Assembly (NCBI GenBank): GCA_964035795.1
Contig: OZ038324.1
Coordinates: forward strand, 7,938,792 to 8,002,791
From: Pterobdella sp. o SKG-2022
Taxonomy: Eukaryota; Annelida; Clitellata; Hirudinida; Piscicolidae
Reading direction: 5' to 3'
Length of the DNA: 64,000 nt
Under the pieces are notes generated by a model that saw only the letters and a list, made by a program, of their open reading frames with translations, searched no databases and was not told the DNA's origin. Both the position numbers and the translations under genes were made by a program. Of this stretch, positions 27,479 to 40,727 are shown one piece after another (position 1 is the first letter of the stretch; the number at the start of each line of letters is the position of its first letter).

Positions 27479-29192
27479 CCTATATAATCTGTAAAAATTT
27501 ATCGATTTTTCATTAAAAAAATTTTTCAATTTTTACTTCTTTATCGAAACAAAAAGTAAGAAAAATACGAAGTAAATGTAACAAATGTAACAAACGAATG
27601 ACAAGACAATTGTTTAAAGGGTTGCCTTGTGATTTATGAGGCAGTCTACATCGATAGAAACACTAAGCCCTAAATCATTTCAACACCTTACGAAGACCTC
27701 ACATCAAAATGATCGGTGGTCGTTGTTTTTTTCACATGTACATTTCCGTTTTAGTTCGTGATTTTCAATAAAAATTTGACGTGAAAACTGCTCAATAAAT
27801 CTTATATTTATAATTGGAACTCTTGTTTAAATTTTTTATCAAGTATGATTGATTTGAAATTGGTGGAAGAAGGAAAGCAAGAATATAAAGTCGTTCATCG
27901 AGCCCATAAAGAACTCGAAAGTAAGCAAATGAGAAGATATTCATTATTTTATGAGCTCTCATTTCCATGACTTTTTCATTTTCTGGATATAACGAGAAAA
28001 CTTAGAAACCTTTCTTATTTTTATCTTTATTTTACCCCTAATGGAAGACTTTTTCGCTATGAGTCGATATTTATTTTTAATCAGTTAAAATAGTTATTTT
28101 AATTGGAATAAGGAAAATATTTATAATAAACAACACGAATAATGATGATGATACACAAAGCAGAGGCTTGAAATAGGATGGAGTATATAAACATTTGTAA
28201 ATGAGTTTTTCTCAAAAGGTAGGGTAGTTAGGCGTGGAAATTTCTTGCTTTAATTAGTTTAAGTATGTGTTCAAGTATGTTTCGTTACTGTCTGTCTTTC
28301 TGCAAAATTATTGGATATAGTGACAATTTTGGTGGTTTGCAAGTGAAGTTGTGAAGTTCGAGAGTACTAAAAAAATTATTTTTTCAAGGTCTTCAACAGA
28401 AAAAATATAAATTATTCCTCAATATGAAATAATTAGCTGGGAACGAAGCTTAAATCAAGTTTAATCAAGTTTCGTTTGAATTGTACATTTCGGAGCAGGT
28501 GTTTTGAATCATTTTTTATCAATCCGTATAAAGATGTCAAAAAATTTTATAGTGATTTATGAAAGATACTGGAATATGTTTTTTAAAAAAGTGTTTTTAT
28601 TTAATTATAGTAGTGTCAAAAGAATTTTCAAACCATAAAAAACATGCTTGTTTTGAGCACAAAATCATTAAAAAACAAGAAAAAAATTGAAAGCTACAAT
28701 ACTTGAGAAATATTCTTCAAGAATAAATAAACAATGCAAGACGCACGAATAAAAAAAAGCTAATTAAAAACTTAATGAATAAACAATAAATAATTAAAAA
28801 ACAAAAATAATTCAATATTAGATAAATTAGAAAGGAAAACTATGTGGAAAACGGCAAGAATGTACCCTGTTTTTATCCATTAATCCATGCTTCCACCAAT
28901 CCCATTAACCATCTGTCGATCCTCTAAATTAATTTCATTCCATCTTTATACCATTATCTGTGTTTTTACATATGATTCATATTAAAGATTTATTTAAAAC
29001 ATATATATAATAATTCTACTTTATCTTTAGGAAGCATTTCAATATATTTTTGAGTATTTTTATGCAATTAATTCCTGCTGGGAAATTAAAAATTTTTCGT
29101 GTTTTCTCGCATCTGCCATTTTTCTAAACAAATAGTGATTCATCAAATTAAAAACAACTATTTAACGGGAAATATTTTTATAGGTTGTCGAC
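27479..29192. other. Intergenic region with an isolated candidate first exon
   Basis: At 27845 an ATG opens a 25-codon frame (MIDLKLVEEGKQEYKVVHRA, then HKELE) ending in a good GTAAGC donor in phase 1. The acceptor at 29183 just before the next large ORF is phase 0, so they do not join directly in frame. It may belong to an unseen gene or need an intermediate exon. The rest is AT-rich without supported features. Confidence 0.4.
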
Positions 29193-29456
29193 ATGTCAAT
29201 CAAACAGCATGAAGAATCTGCAACAAAATTTACCCAAGCCAGTGTTGTGGCAACAGAACACCACAACACCAATATCATGACCACAACCAACACAAAAAAG
29301 CACATTATTACCACCACCAACGAGGACAACTTACCAATAACTTTCCAAGCTACAGTAACCACAGATACAACAGTTGACCAAAGATTACAACTGTCTATAA
29401 GTATATCTCACACATATCCCTTCGCTTCTTTCCAACTACCTCTACACCAAATCTTT

Positions 29457-29490
<34 letters not shown>

Positions 29491-32465
29491 CTCCAGGCTC
29501 TCAAACCATCAAACAGCTCAAAAAGAGCCTTCGAAAATCTCTTCTTTCCAAACTTCTTCAAAGACTCACTAATAATTCCGTATTGAAAGATTATAAACGG
29601 TTTCAAAGTACACCGGAGTTATCTTCGTCTTCCTCCTCTTCTTCATCTTTTTCCCAACAGTTTGCTTCTTCCCTTCTCTCGTACGCCTCACCCAAAACTC
29701 TAAGGAAAGTCAGACAAAGAAGAAGTTTCATCAAAGAACTTGAAAACTCGAAGATGAAAGAAGAAAAAGAATTTGACTACGAAGATGCCGTTCATTCGCA
29801 AGAATCAAGCGATAACGAAGCGATAGAGAAGGATGCATCCATAAGGGGAGGAAGAACATTTTTTAGGAAGCTGGGAGGTAGCGTGTGTTCTTTTAATGTG
29901 CGCACCGAACATAAACTTACACAGACTAATGGCTCTAACGATACATCAAAAAAAAAAATTGATAAAAGAAACGAAGAAGATTTATTAAAAAAAAATACTT
30001 TTATTAGTGAGAATAATCAAATAAATTACCAAAAAGAAATACCTTTTCTAAACAACTATCAAAACAAATCACATACGTTAACTATTACTTTCACACCAAA
30101 ACACCCCCAGAGCTCATCTAATAAAGATACCCATGCAAAAAGTTTCACTACAACCAGTAGAACTACCGCTCTTTCTAACAGTTCACCATCAAACGACTCA
30201 ACCACAAAAAACTCACAAGAAAAATCGTCATGCATAGATACAATACAAGCCACATATAAGACAGAATCTTTCCCTACAGCTAGTGCTTGCAACATACCCA
30301 CCTTTCCGCAAAAGTATCCAACAATCTTGCACCCAGTTCAGATTTCTGAGTTTTCAATGATAGAAGTGAAACCAACTGTAGTGCACATTGAACAAGAGAC
30401 ATGCTCTTCTCTCACCCCCCTCCTGCAACAACTCTCCAACCACCATACGAGTCTCAACGAAGCAACTCATCACTCCATCGTGCTACCCACCATCAGACAG
30501 GGCATCCAAGCTACTGTGACACCATCTATCCAAACTCTAATCCATCCATCCATCCAACCCATCCTTCATCCATACATTAAACCTGTAATTATTCATACTG
30601 TGAAACCAACACTTTGTCGAGATGAGTTGGCCAAAGTTGAAGACTCCCGAAATATACAAGTGAGGTTTTTTGCTACAGAAACAACGTCAAAAACAGAAAC
30701 AGATCACGTGGAGTTGATAGAAGAAAAGGATATGAACATACCAAATGAGAGAATTCCGGAAAACTTACCAAAAAGTTTAGAAAAGCTCAGAGATGATAAA
30801 ATGTTTAAATTAAAAAAAGTTGTTAAGGGAGGAGAAAAAAATGTTGTATTAGAAGATTGTCAAAAAATTCCAACCTGCACACAACTTCCAATTTTTTCTA
30901 ACACGAGTTCAAAAGAGGAGAACAAAATCAACAAGTATTTCGTCGACAATTTCTTCAACATCATCAAAAACGTCGAAGACATTAAAAACCTTCTCAGTAT
31001 CCAACAAACTTCCACATCCCAAAACAACCCTCAAAATCGATTTTCTTTTTCGAAATCTTGTGTTGAAACACCACACCCTTTTACCTCATTCACCCAACCA
31101 CCTCACACCCACTTTTCGCTTCCATTCCTTCTAACGTTACACCAACCTTCTTTGGTTTCTCCCAGACTTTTCGAACCTGCCAAGCAGAGCTGTTTCAACA
31201 AGCCTTTCGACGCACCCTTCTCAATTTATGGATTGAATTACCCCCTACAAAACCATTACCGAAATGATTTCCAGCAATCCACTTTTTTACCTCAGCAAAA
31301 TGTCTTACCACCATCCCAGCAAAAAAATGTTCTAGCTCCACCACAACACCAAAACAATGCTACGCAACAAATTTTGCAGCAAATTCAACAACTTTTAAAC
31401 AATCAAAATTCTTTTCCCCCATTTAATTCATACCAAACTTCTCCTAACATGCCATTTCAACAATTTCACCAAAACCCTTACCAACAATTCAACAACTGGG
31501 AACAACAACAACAACTTGCTTACTTTTCTCAACCACAACAACCTAATTTCTTGGGTTCAAATCCGACCAATCAACAGCATATATCTGCGCCTAATTACTT
31601 CCAACAACTTTTAACTGATCCACAAATTGAACAAAACTTTGTATCAACAACCTTCAACACATACCCTTCAAACAACAATTTACCATACAACCAGTTTCAG
31701 AGCTCTTTCCAACAACACAACAACCGACCACATGTTAACCAACAACCATTTTCAGACGTTCTGAGAGCTGAGGTAAGTTTCAACCGAGAACCACAAATAC
31801 ATTTGACGCCTTACCAACCACAACATCTTTCCCAACAGCAACATCTTTTCCAACTACTACCTCAACAAAATATAACCCAAACGTCGGATAACTTTCATCA
31901 TAATAATCTCAATGGTTACCAAACACAACATCCTTTGAATGCTGCTGAGAACGCTTCAGCCAATGGAGAGCTGCGTGAAGATATTAATGAAGCATTTTCT
32001 CATATTGAGGAAAATTATAACGTTGGTGAAACAAAACTGAATGAAGTTGATGAAACAACACAGCTCACAATAATTGAAAATGTTGCAAAAAATGATGGCT
32101 CAACACCATCAACTTTATTGCAAAAAAATCCAAAAACTACTGAAGCAAAAACGCTTTCAACAAAAAGTGAATCTCCAACAATGAAAATTATCACTACGAA
32201 CACTGCCTCTATAAATAACACAACTCCACAATCTACAACTACCACAACAACTATTTCTAAACCTCCAACAACAACAGCAACAACAACGACAAAGCAACCA
32301 GTAACAACAAAAACAACAGTAACAACATCTTTATCAAAACCACCAACACCAAAACCTCTAACAGAAACAATAACCACGCAATTGAAAACATCAAAAACAC
32401 CCTCTAAAACAACATCGTCATTGACAACTCAAAAACCACTAATCATAACTTCAAAACAGATAACT

Positions 32466-32503
<38 letters not shown>

Positions 32504-33641
32504 AATAGAAACAACAACAACTATAGCTTCATCAAAAACCACTACAATATTATCAAAAGACACCACAACTCCCATAACTTCCGTTACAACCACCAAAACA
32601 TTCACAGAAGCCACCACAAAAACCACCACAACACCTACAACAACAAGTACAAAAATAACTACAACAAATAAAAAAATAACTACAACAACACAAACTACAA
32701 CCACAACAACACCCACTACAACAAAAACTTCATTAGAACCTCCAAACAAACAACCCAAACTCCAACAACAGCAAAACTCAGTCACCAAATTATCATTCAG
32801 GTTCTCTCCTTCAAACAGACTCAAAACTACAACCTCCACAACAACAAGCAATACTAATACAACTACTTCTTCCACAACCACAAAACCTACAGATATGACA
32901 GATACCAAAGATAAGACTACTAAACTCTCCATTAACAAAACAGCAACAACAACAACTACTACTGCCCTTAATAAAGTTACTACTACAACTACTCCCACAA
33001 CTAAAACCACTATTTTTTCCACTACTGTTCTCACTAAACCTTCAACTACTACCGCTCAAGCTAGTAAGCCCTCGACTGCTACAACTACATCAGCATCTCT
33101 CAAACGTTCAAGCAATTCGACTGTTGTTTCAAAAGACTTGTCAATATCATCTACAGCATCCTTAAAAACGACCAAAACAACAATATCAACAACTTCAACA
33201 AAATCTTTTTTACAAAATAATCAAACTACCACCACAAAAACAACAACGAAACCAGAAACGAAGTTAACCCCAAAAGTGGCAAAAAAGCCTGAAGAACTTT
33301 CAAATAAAACTACAAATGAACTCGACTCACCTAAAACAACAACTAACGCAGACACCCCAAAGACAACAACTAAACCCATCGCAATGTTTCCCACGACCAC
33401 AACAACAACAACTACAACCACAACAACAACTACAACCACAACAATAACAAGCTCCAAGTTATCAGTGGGCAGAACAGCAACAAAAACAACACAAACAGAA
33501 GCCATGTTGTTGGGATTAACAACAAGTCCAACAACAACAACACCATCTTCAAAAAGCAAATCGATGCAGTCAACAACGGCTAACAAATATCTGGGGGGAA
33601 AATTCAAGAATCTTCTTTCCAACTTTGAGACGAAGAAATAA
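29193..33641 (+). CDS. 1,482-aa Thr/Gln-rich low-complexity protein, unrecognised
   Basis: One uninterrupted exon. The first in-frame ATG is used; a TTTTTATAG acceptor sits 9 bp upstream, so a 5'UTR or an upstream coding exon is likely. Residues 1-190: mixed, with Asp and Ser runs (DDDDDGDDDD, a serine run). Residues 190-690: charged and Ser-rich, with an odd periodic stretch of Pro-Ile/Val-His (PSIQTLIHPSIQPILHPYIK, about 445-465). Residues 690-960: Gln/Asn/Pro-rich, prion-like. Residues 1000-1440: more than half Thr in places, with runs of TTT. The end, YLGGKFKNLLSNFETKK, is short and basic. No signal peptide or membrane segment is seen, so a mucin seems unlikely despite the Thr content. 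Probably intrinsically disordered. Function unknown; an open frame of this length in AT-rich DNA is unlikely by chance. Confidence 0.7.
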
Positions 33642-35926
33642 TTCAAGTAACTATGATTTTTTTTATCTTTGTTATTATCAATATTCTTATTATCATTCTT
33701 TTCATTATTATTAATAGGACCAAAAAACCTTCATTATATAGAAACAAGAGAAAGCTACGGCTTTTATAAAAATTTCGTTAATGCTTATGCACGCTTTATA
33801 GCATATTAATCGATTTTATTATCTTGCTAAGAACTTTGGAACATCAGAGCTCACTGGTTCAAATATTATTTTAATAAAAGCCATTTGTTTTTAATCTAAT
33901 CTCATAAGATTGGATAGATTATCAGATCATAATATAAAAATTGGTGCTTTTAATGCTATTTAAAAGGGCTAGATTAGCGAGTGATGGGGTTGTGCTTAAA
34001 AAAAACTTTATATATTATTATTTTAGTCGTTTTCAAATATTACCATAGTAACAAGATGTATTAAAAAAATTTCCATTGTATGTACCATAGTGAGTATTTG
34101 ATAATGTAAGTTCAGCTTACGAAAAGATTCTTTTGAAATCAACCTTTGTATTTGTACATTATGATTACTGTAAGCTCCACTTATATATTTTCATCAAAAA
34201 CTGTATTAAGCAGTTCTCATGGAATCTTTCTTTTGCAATGGTCCTTGATAATCTAAGTTGAACTAACGCAAACCTTCGTAGAAATTTTTTTTTTGATTAA
34301 ACAGCCTTATTTACAAACAATTGTGTTATTATGCAAGATTTTTGATGAACAAGTTTTTGAGTTTTATAAAGAAATAAAAATTTAATAACATCTCCAGAAG
34401 AAAACCATTAAGCTGTCGACAAAGTCATCAAGCAAAGGTAAAGCAATTAAAAGAAACAAATAAGATTATCTTCATCACTGCATCAAATAGAACTTTCTAT
34501 AACGCAGCCTTCAAATGCATCAGTCAAAATATATATGCTCTAATTGAACAAATGCTTTTTGAAATACATTTTTAAGCAGAAATTTTTTTGGTTCTTATTT
34601 ATAAATACTTTCATTGGAGATGATTTTTTGATTCTGTAATTAATATTTGATGGAATAATTTTGTTTTGACAGAACTTCTCATATAATAAATTCGATTAAT
34701 TGAATACAAAGTGTTTCTAGTTATACATTTAACTTTTTGCACCTAAACACATTTTGATTTTCTTGACAATTTATGATTTTTTTTCGGAAAATATTATCAA
34801 AGCAGTTATATTTTTATGGATGTTAATGAGTTTTTGAAAATATACATGTTATTTAGAAAATTTTTTCGATAAAATGTCGATTAATGTGTAGGAAATGTTG
34901 TTACCAGACTTACCCAGAGGCTTCATAGAAATCACTTAATTTTTATGTTATTGCTTATTTAATTTTTAACGATCAGTCTACTTTTAATGTTTTATAATTG
35001 GCAAAGCTTTGTTTTTTGCAGTTATTTTAGCAACCTGAAGTGCATACCTTAGCTTTTTCCATCCATCCAAACTCCAGTGTTTTTATAGTCTTTAATTATA
35101 TTTCAAAAACCAATTATGAAGCTTTCAGACATTTTTTCAAAAAAATTTTATTTTTATTTGTTTTATTATATATTTTTGTGTTTTACATAGTTATCGCTAA
35201 AAATTTTTATTTGCTGTTATGCCATTTAAAACGTTATAGATAATTTATGCTCTTCAAAATTTCTTTCTTGCACTTTTATTATGCTTTGAGTATGAAAAAT
35301 AAATTTTAAAACACTGTTATTTTTACATAAAAATTATCGATAAAAATATAGAACATTTGTAAGGCTTTTATCTTTATTACTAAAAGGATGAAAAATAACT
35401 TTAAATATTAAAAAAAATTTATTTTGAAACTTATATTCCAATGAGGCTTACAAAAAAAGAATAAAAAATAAACACATCTTTCGTAAGGCTGTTTTTTCTC
35501 AGATACAAAAATGCCTAAAAATCTTATCGTGAAGGTTAGACATTGTTTTAAACTAAAGCTTTCTATGTTTCGACATTCTTTTGAGCGATTCTAAAATACT
35601 TGTCAGCACTTTCAAAAGTAACAGAAACTCAAAATATTTTTACTATGTTTTTCATCATGTAGAAAACATCAAAAGTAATTTTTAAACAATAATTTGATAG
35701 AAATTAGATATAATTTTTCATGAGTTTTAAATATTCAAATGAAGTTTAGGTCGACCACTAACACGGACATCAACAACAACTCTTCCTAATTAGTAATGCT
35801 ACTCCACAATCCATTCTTTAATCAAACATGATTTTTAAACTTGGTTTTAAAATAAGAAAATTATTTTAAAAATAAATCTGTTTCGAGAAATTTTTGCAAT
35901 TTTTTCGAATCGGAATAATCTTGGTA
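33642..35926. other. AT-rich intergenic region, no gene seen
   Basis: 2.3 kb with only short incidental frames (for example 35040-35243). The start is probably the 3'UTR of the Thr/Gln-rich gene. I see no RNA gene or coherent repeat. Confidence 0.5.
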
Positions 35927-37654
35927 ATGGAACGGCCTGAGGGTTGCAACCTTCTCAACCAACTTGAAACACAATTGAAACTACAAGACAATTTCATTTC
36001 CAAACTACAAGTAATTATGATACAAAAATTAAATTATTGCTCATAAACAAAAAAATTGATTTAACAGACTTAAAAAATTGAAACATTATATAAAAGTAAG
36101 ATTTTTTTTCTTAATTTTTTAATTCAAACAGAAAGAACAATCTTCAAAGCATTATTTTCAAGTAAGACATGGAAATTTTGAAAGCAGCAACAACAAAGAC
36201 ACTGAGGACAGCAAAGTGGAAAAAAATTTTAGAATGACAAAAGAGTCATATTTGAAAAATGGACCTATATGCTACTTAGAAAAGCTTCTAGAATCTCAAT
36301 CAGTTGTCCAATGCAAATATGCAACTAAACTTGATCTTTCCATTGAAGAATATAAAAAAGTTAGTTTTAATCACTTTGAGAAGCCTCAATCTTGAAAAAA
36401 TATTTTAAATTAAATTCATTTGATTGGTAAAAAATCATTATTTTCATAACTTACTATTCATTCACAGTCTATTATTAAAAATGAACACTCCAAGAGTTCT
36501 TTTCAACAAAATGTAGATGATAATGAATTAGTCATTTTTGAGACAGTTCAAAATAGAAACATCTTGAAATGGCAGGTGAAATATTTACTTATCAATTTTA
36601 TCCATGAGGTTTTCAATAAAAATAATTTTTTCAGCTTAATAAACTACAAAGTGAAAATCAGGAATTAGAAAATAAAATAAATTTTTTTAAAAACAAAGGA
36701 ACAAGGGTAAAAAAAACCAAAGATATGCTTGCAAAACTTATTAAATACAGACTTGAAACCATTAATTCTTTAAAAGATAATTCCCAAAACATATATAATA
36801 AAGAAATAGAACTCAAGAAAAGTAAAAAAGTGATGGAGGATTTAAAAGATAATTTGAATATAAAAAAATGTGAGAGTTTTAATGGAAATAGTGTAAAACA
36901 ATTGGAAGAGCAAAAAAATGATATTGAGACAATCAAAAATAAATTGATATTAATCGAAAGTAACAATTTAAAATTGTTAAACAAAGTAAACTCACAGTAT
37001 GAAACACCAACAAAACTACTTCCTATAACTCAACATTCTTCTAATTTCAACATAACTTTATCACTTCCCATCACCACCCACAACCTACAACTAATCTCTA
37101 AAGCCAACTTTACCAACAACAATCGACAACCCATCAAATCCCTTCACTCATCAGCCCACCATAGTGCCAATGATGTCAGCCAAGAATTCTCAAGTAGAGC
37201 TATAACCACATCTAAAAATATCACATCATCTGCTGATAATGCAATTTCAACGTTTAATACTGATATTCAATCTGCCATTGAAAGCATGCAGGAAACTATT
37301 TTATTTTTAGAAAAAGAATTTGATTCGACTAACAAAAATTCAAACACAGCAAATAAGTATGTGAATAACTTTACAAGTCATGAAAAAGACGAAAAGTTGA
37401 CAAAAGTGGTGTCACCCACCACTACACCAATAATGTCGTCTATTGTGCAACCACAGAACTTTCCAACCATCATCAAAACATCACTCAAACCACTGACTAT
37501 CAAACTCACTCAATCACCTAAGCAAATTCCATGTAACAATGAATTAGGCACCAATGCACAAGGCAAAATATTTCCACATAAACGTCTTATCACTATCTCT
37601 TCACCACTCAAGCCGCCTTCTCATTTGCTACCTCCCACCAAATCTTCATTTTAG
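35927..37654 (+). CDS. Coiled-coil protein, unrecognised
   Basis: Four exons join in phase 0: 35927-36010, 36132-36359, 36468-36575, 36635-37654; 479 aa. It starts MERPEGCNLLNQLETQLKLQ, a short amphipathic helix. Heptad-like K/E/N-rich segments follow in exons 3-4 (QLNKLQSENQELENKINFFK across a junction, and a DLKDNLNIK region), then a Ser/Thr/Asn-rich linker, another helical piece (SAIESMQETILFLEKEF, about 335-351), and a Pro-rich basic tail. It looks like a cytoskeletal or centrosomal coiled-coil protein, but no domain is diagnostic. The small open piece at 36067-36096 between exons 1 and 2 has a stop in phase and is skipped. The next gene, COMMD9, begins 315 bp downstream. Confidence 0.7.
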
Positions 37655-37969
37655 TTTGGCGCTCATCTAGTTCATTAGAAGTATATTTTGCAATGTTTTT
37701 TTTGAAACTGAGTTGTAGGTTACACGTTTTAGTCAATTTATTGTTTTTTTTTATTTTTGTACTATAATATACGCTGTACTTTTTTGACAAATTGATGGAT
37801 TCAAATTAAGTTAATTGCTTATATACACATTGAATTAAATTTTTTATTTTAGAATTAAATTTTTATTTTATTGTGACCTTACTGTAGATTTTACAAAAAA
37901 TAAAATCATGTTTATAGATTTACTTTTGTCACGCCCCTTTATAAGTTTCAAAACATCTAAGAAAGCTAA

Positions 37970-39314
37970 ATGGAGATAGATTTTTCTTTTTTAGCTCTTT
38001 TGTTACAAGTAAGTGACAAATGCTCATCAATAACATTAATTTTTTAATCAAGTTTGAAACTTTAAATATCTGAAAGGCCAACGATAAAGAAAAGCTAAAA
38101 GAAATTATAAAAAATGCCTATCGATTTGAAGGACCCGGAACTCAAGAGGGCGATAATCTGATACAAGTTTAGTTTCTAATAAGCCAAATTTAATGTTTAA
38201 TCTTTTGTAAATATAACAACAGCTTGCAGTTGAATGTCTTTCTCTTCAAAACTCATTTGAAGCCATTGAGGTTATTTAAATTTACTCTATTTTATGAAAT
38301 TAAACAAAAACTCGATAATAGTTGAAAATTTTTTATAGTTAATCAGAAATGTGAAAAACTTTGAAAAAACTGTAGTTCAGAAAGGTTTGGAGACTCCCAC
38401 CTCTATCGAAGAACTTTTGCCTTGTAACTGCTTCACATTTATAGTTTTCAAAAAATTTCAATTTTATTTTCATACATTAAAAACTTTAAATATAAAAAAA
38501 TTAAAATTATAGTATAATTTTCATTTTTAAAATTTACATTGTCAAACTCATTAAAAAAATTGAAAACAGCAGAATTCCAGAGCAAATTACGTAAGTTTTT
38601 AGTTGCCTGCATCCAAGAAAACCTTATGAACTGGAAACTTACTCAACAATCCCAACATGGTCTCAATATTTAATCATTTTTATTCACAAAATTTAAATAA
38701 TTATAATTAAAAAAGTGATAATATTTCAAAAAATTTTTACAATTTTGATATTTTTTTACAATGAATTTAAAAGTGATATTTAAAAAATCCCTAGTGTTTT
38801 CACCAAAACTGGTTGATTTTGATTGGACCATAAACTATGCCACTGCCTCCAGTAGCCAATCAAATCTAAATGTTCCCATTTGTTCCCTACAGTTGCAGGT
38901 ATGTATTTATTTCTATTTTTTATAGAATATTTTATTTTGAGTATTTAACAAATCTCAATTTATATAAAAAAAATGTAAGATGTCAAAATTGATTGATTGA
39001 TATTTAACAGTGATTTTTTGGGATGAATATAAGGTTCTGTTCTAACTTTTTGATTATCTTTTGTCATCAATGGTTTACTCACCAAAATGAAACAACAATA
39101 AATCAAGCATTTAAGTTGCAAAAGAATCAAATAAAACCCAATGAAGGAAATAAAATCAAGTAGCTGTCTATTAAGAATGTTGCCAATCTTCAAGGTGTTG
39201 GAAGGGGAGAAGAGCAGGGATATAGACTTGGAGTTGAATCCATCCTCTCTGGATATGCTACTTGACCGATTAACCCTCATCAAACAACAACTTGACTCTT
39301 TCAACTCCGCATAA
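37970..39314 (+). CDS. COMMD9: COMM domain-containing protein 9
   Basis: Seven exons join in phase to 191 aa: 37970-38008, 38077-38166, 38223-38270, 38339-38423, 38570-38659, 38795-38898, 39195-39314. The first four exons give the helical HN domain. Exon 5 reads SEFQSKLRKFLVACIQENL through an in-frame GTAAGTTTTTAG that would otherwise imply an impossible 12-bp intron. Exon 6 carries the COMM signature SPKLVDFDWTINYATAS, then VPICSLQLQ. Exon 7 ends with the COMM helix DMLLDRLTLIKQQLDSF. The LVDFDW core with this spacing fits COMMD9 best. COMMD proteins join CCDC22 and CCDC93 in the CCC/Commander complex for endosomal recycling. Length is close to the usual 198 aa. None of the exons is long, so ordinary ORF searches miss this gene. 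Confidence 0.88.
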
Positions 39315-39675
39315 ATTTTTTTTACTGTTATTTTTGTAATTTATTTATAAATATAAAGTTTATGTCGTACTCATGATCGTATTATTTGAAGAATATTTTT
39401 TTTAGGGATTTAAAGATTTTGTCGTTTATTAATAAATTTTGATGGATTATCAATATTGTCATGATAAGTCTATTAATCAAAAGGAAGCATATCATTTATT
39501 AAATAAATTAACAAATCAAGTATTGTGAAATTTTAATTTGAAACCCTTATAATATCCAAGACGCTATCATGCAAACAAATGAATTACGCACATTACCGTG
39601 TAAATCGTTCTATAACGCTGCATTGCGCCAATATCTAAAATACAAAAATATATGGAACAAAGGGGAATTGGATCT

Positions 39676-40634
39676 TCAGTAGAAAGGCGCTTGTATCAAA
39701 TCCTTGTATTGCATTAGGGAGTCTCTGACGGATCGAGAGAGGGAAGGTGAGGAGGAGGAGGAAGATGAGCATTCTACGAGGTAGGGGTATAAGTTGATGG
39801 CTTCTCTCCATTGCGCTTTTGCTGTCGTCATTATATTATCAACGCAAGATGATAATAAATTATTATTCTTAAACCAAATTTTAAATTCATTATGATTTAA
39901 AATCTTGGTATTTAATCAAGATATTCACTCAACAACAATGAAAATACAAGTGGTTAGAAAGCACAAAAAAATAAAAAAACAATGAAACAAAAAGACTTAT
40001 AAGAACCAAATCACAAGCACATACAAATGATTGCTGGGTTCTTCTTCAGAGTCATCAAGAGGGTTGTCACTGCCTGCAAAACTACTGTCACCTCTGTCAT
40101 CTGAGGTCTGTGTGTGTATGTGTGTGTGTGTGCGCGCGTATGAGTTTATGTTGCAAAGCAAACAACCTAGGCAATGGAAAGTTGCCACAGTGTTTAGAAT
40201 CGTCGACATACTTATCCAACACATCTTTACATCTTCTCAACAGCGCTTCAATCGCCAAACTTGTGATGACGCCATCAGATCTTTTAGATTCACTTTTAGG
40301 GTCTGTCTTTTTGTTTTCTGATTGGTGCATGAATGAAAACTGTAGGAGAGTCTCAAAACACACTTTGGCAAAATCTTCTCGTAGTTTGTTCGTCGAATCT
40401 GTTTCTTGTTCATAATTTTATGAGTTAATAATAAATATTTTCAATAATAATAATAATAATAATAAATCAAAAATCATAATAGCAACAAAAAATACACAAC
40501 CAACCGAGAAAAGTGGTGGAGTTGATGGTGTGTATGGAGCCCTTGTTGAGGGTGTTCATGATGTGATGGATGAAAGCGGCAGGCAGTCTGTTGGAGTGGG
40601 GAAGCACTTCGTCTCGTAACGTCTCCACTACCTG

Positions 40635-40727
<93 letters not shown>

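Noticed and set aside
32015..33646. Antisense Val-rich frames opposite the Thr-rich ORF
   Set aside because: They mirror ACA/ACT Thr codons on the sense strand and have no independent features.
36067..36096. Small exon between exons 1 and 2 of the coiled-coil gene
   Set aside because: It has acceptor and donor-like ends but an immediate in-phase TAA; exon 1 joins 36132 in phase 0.
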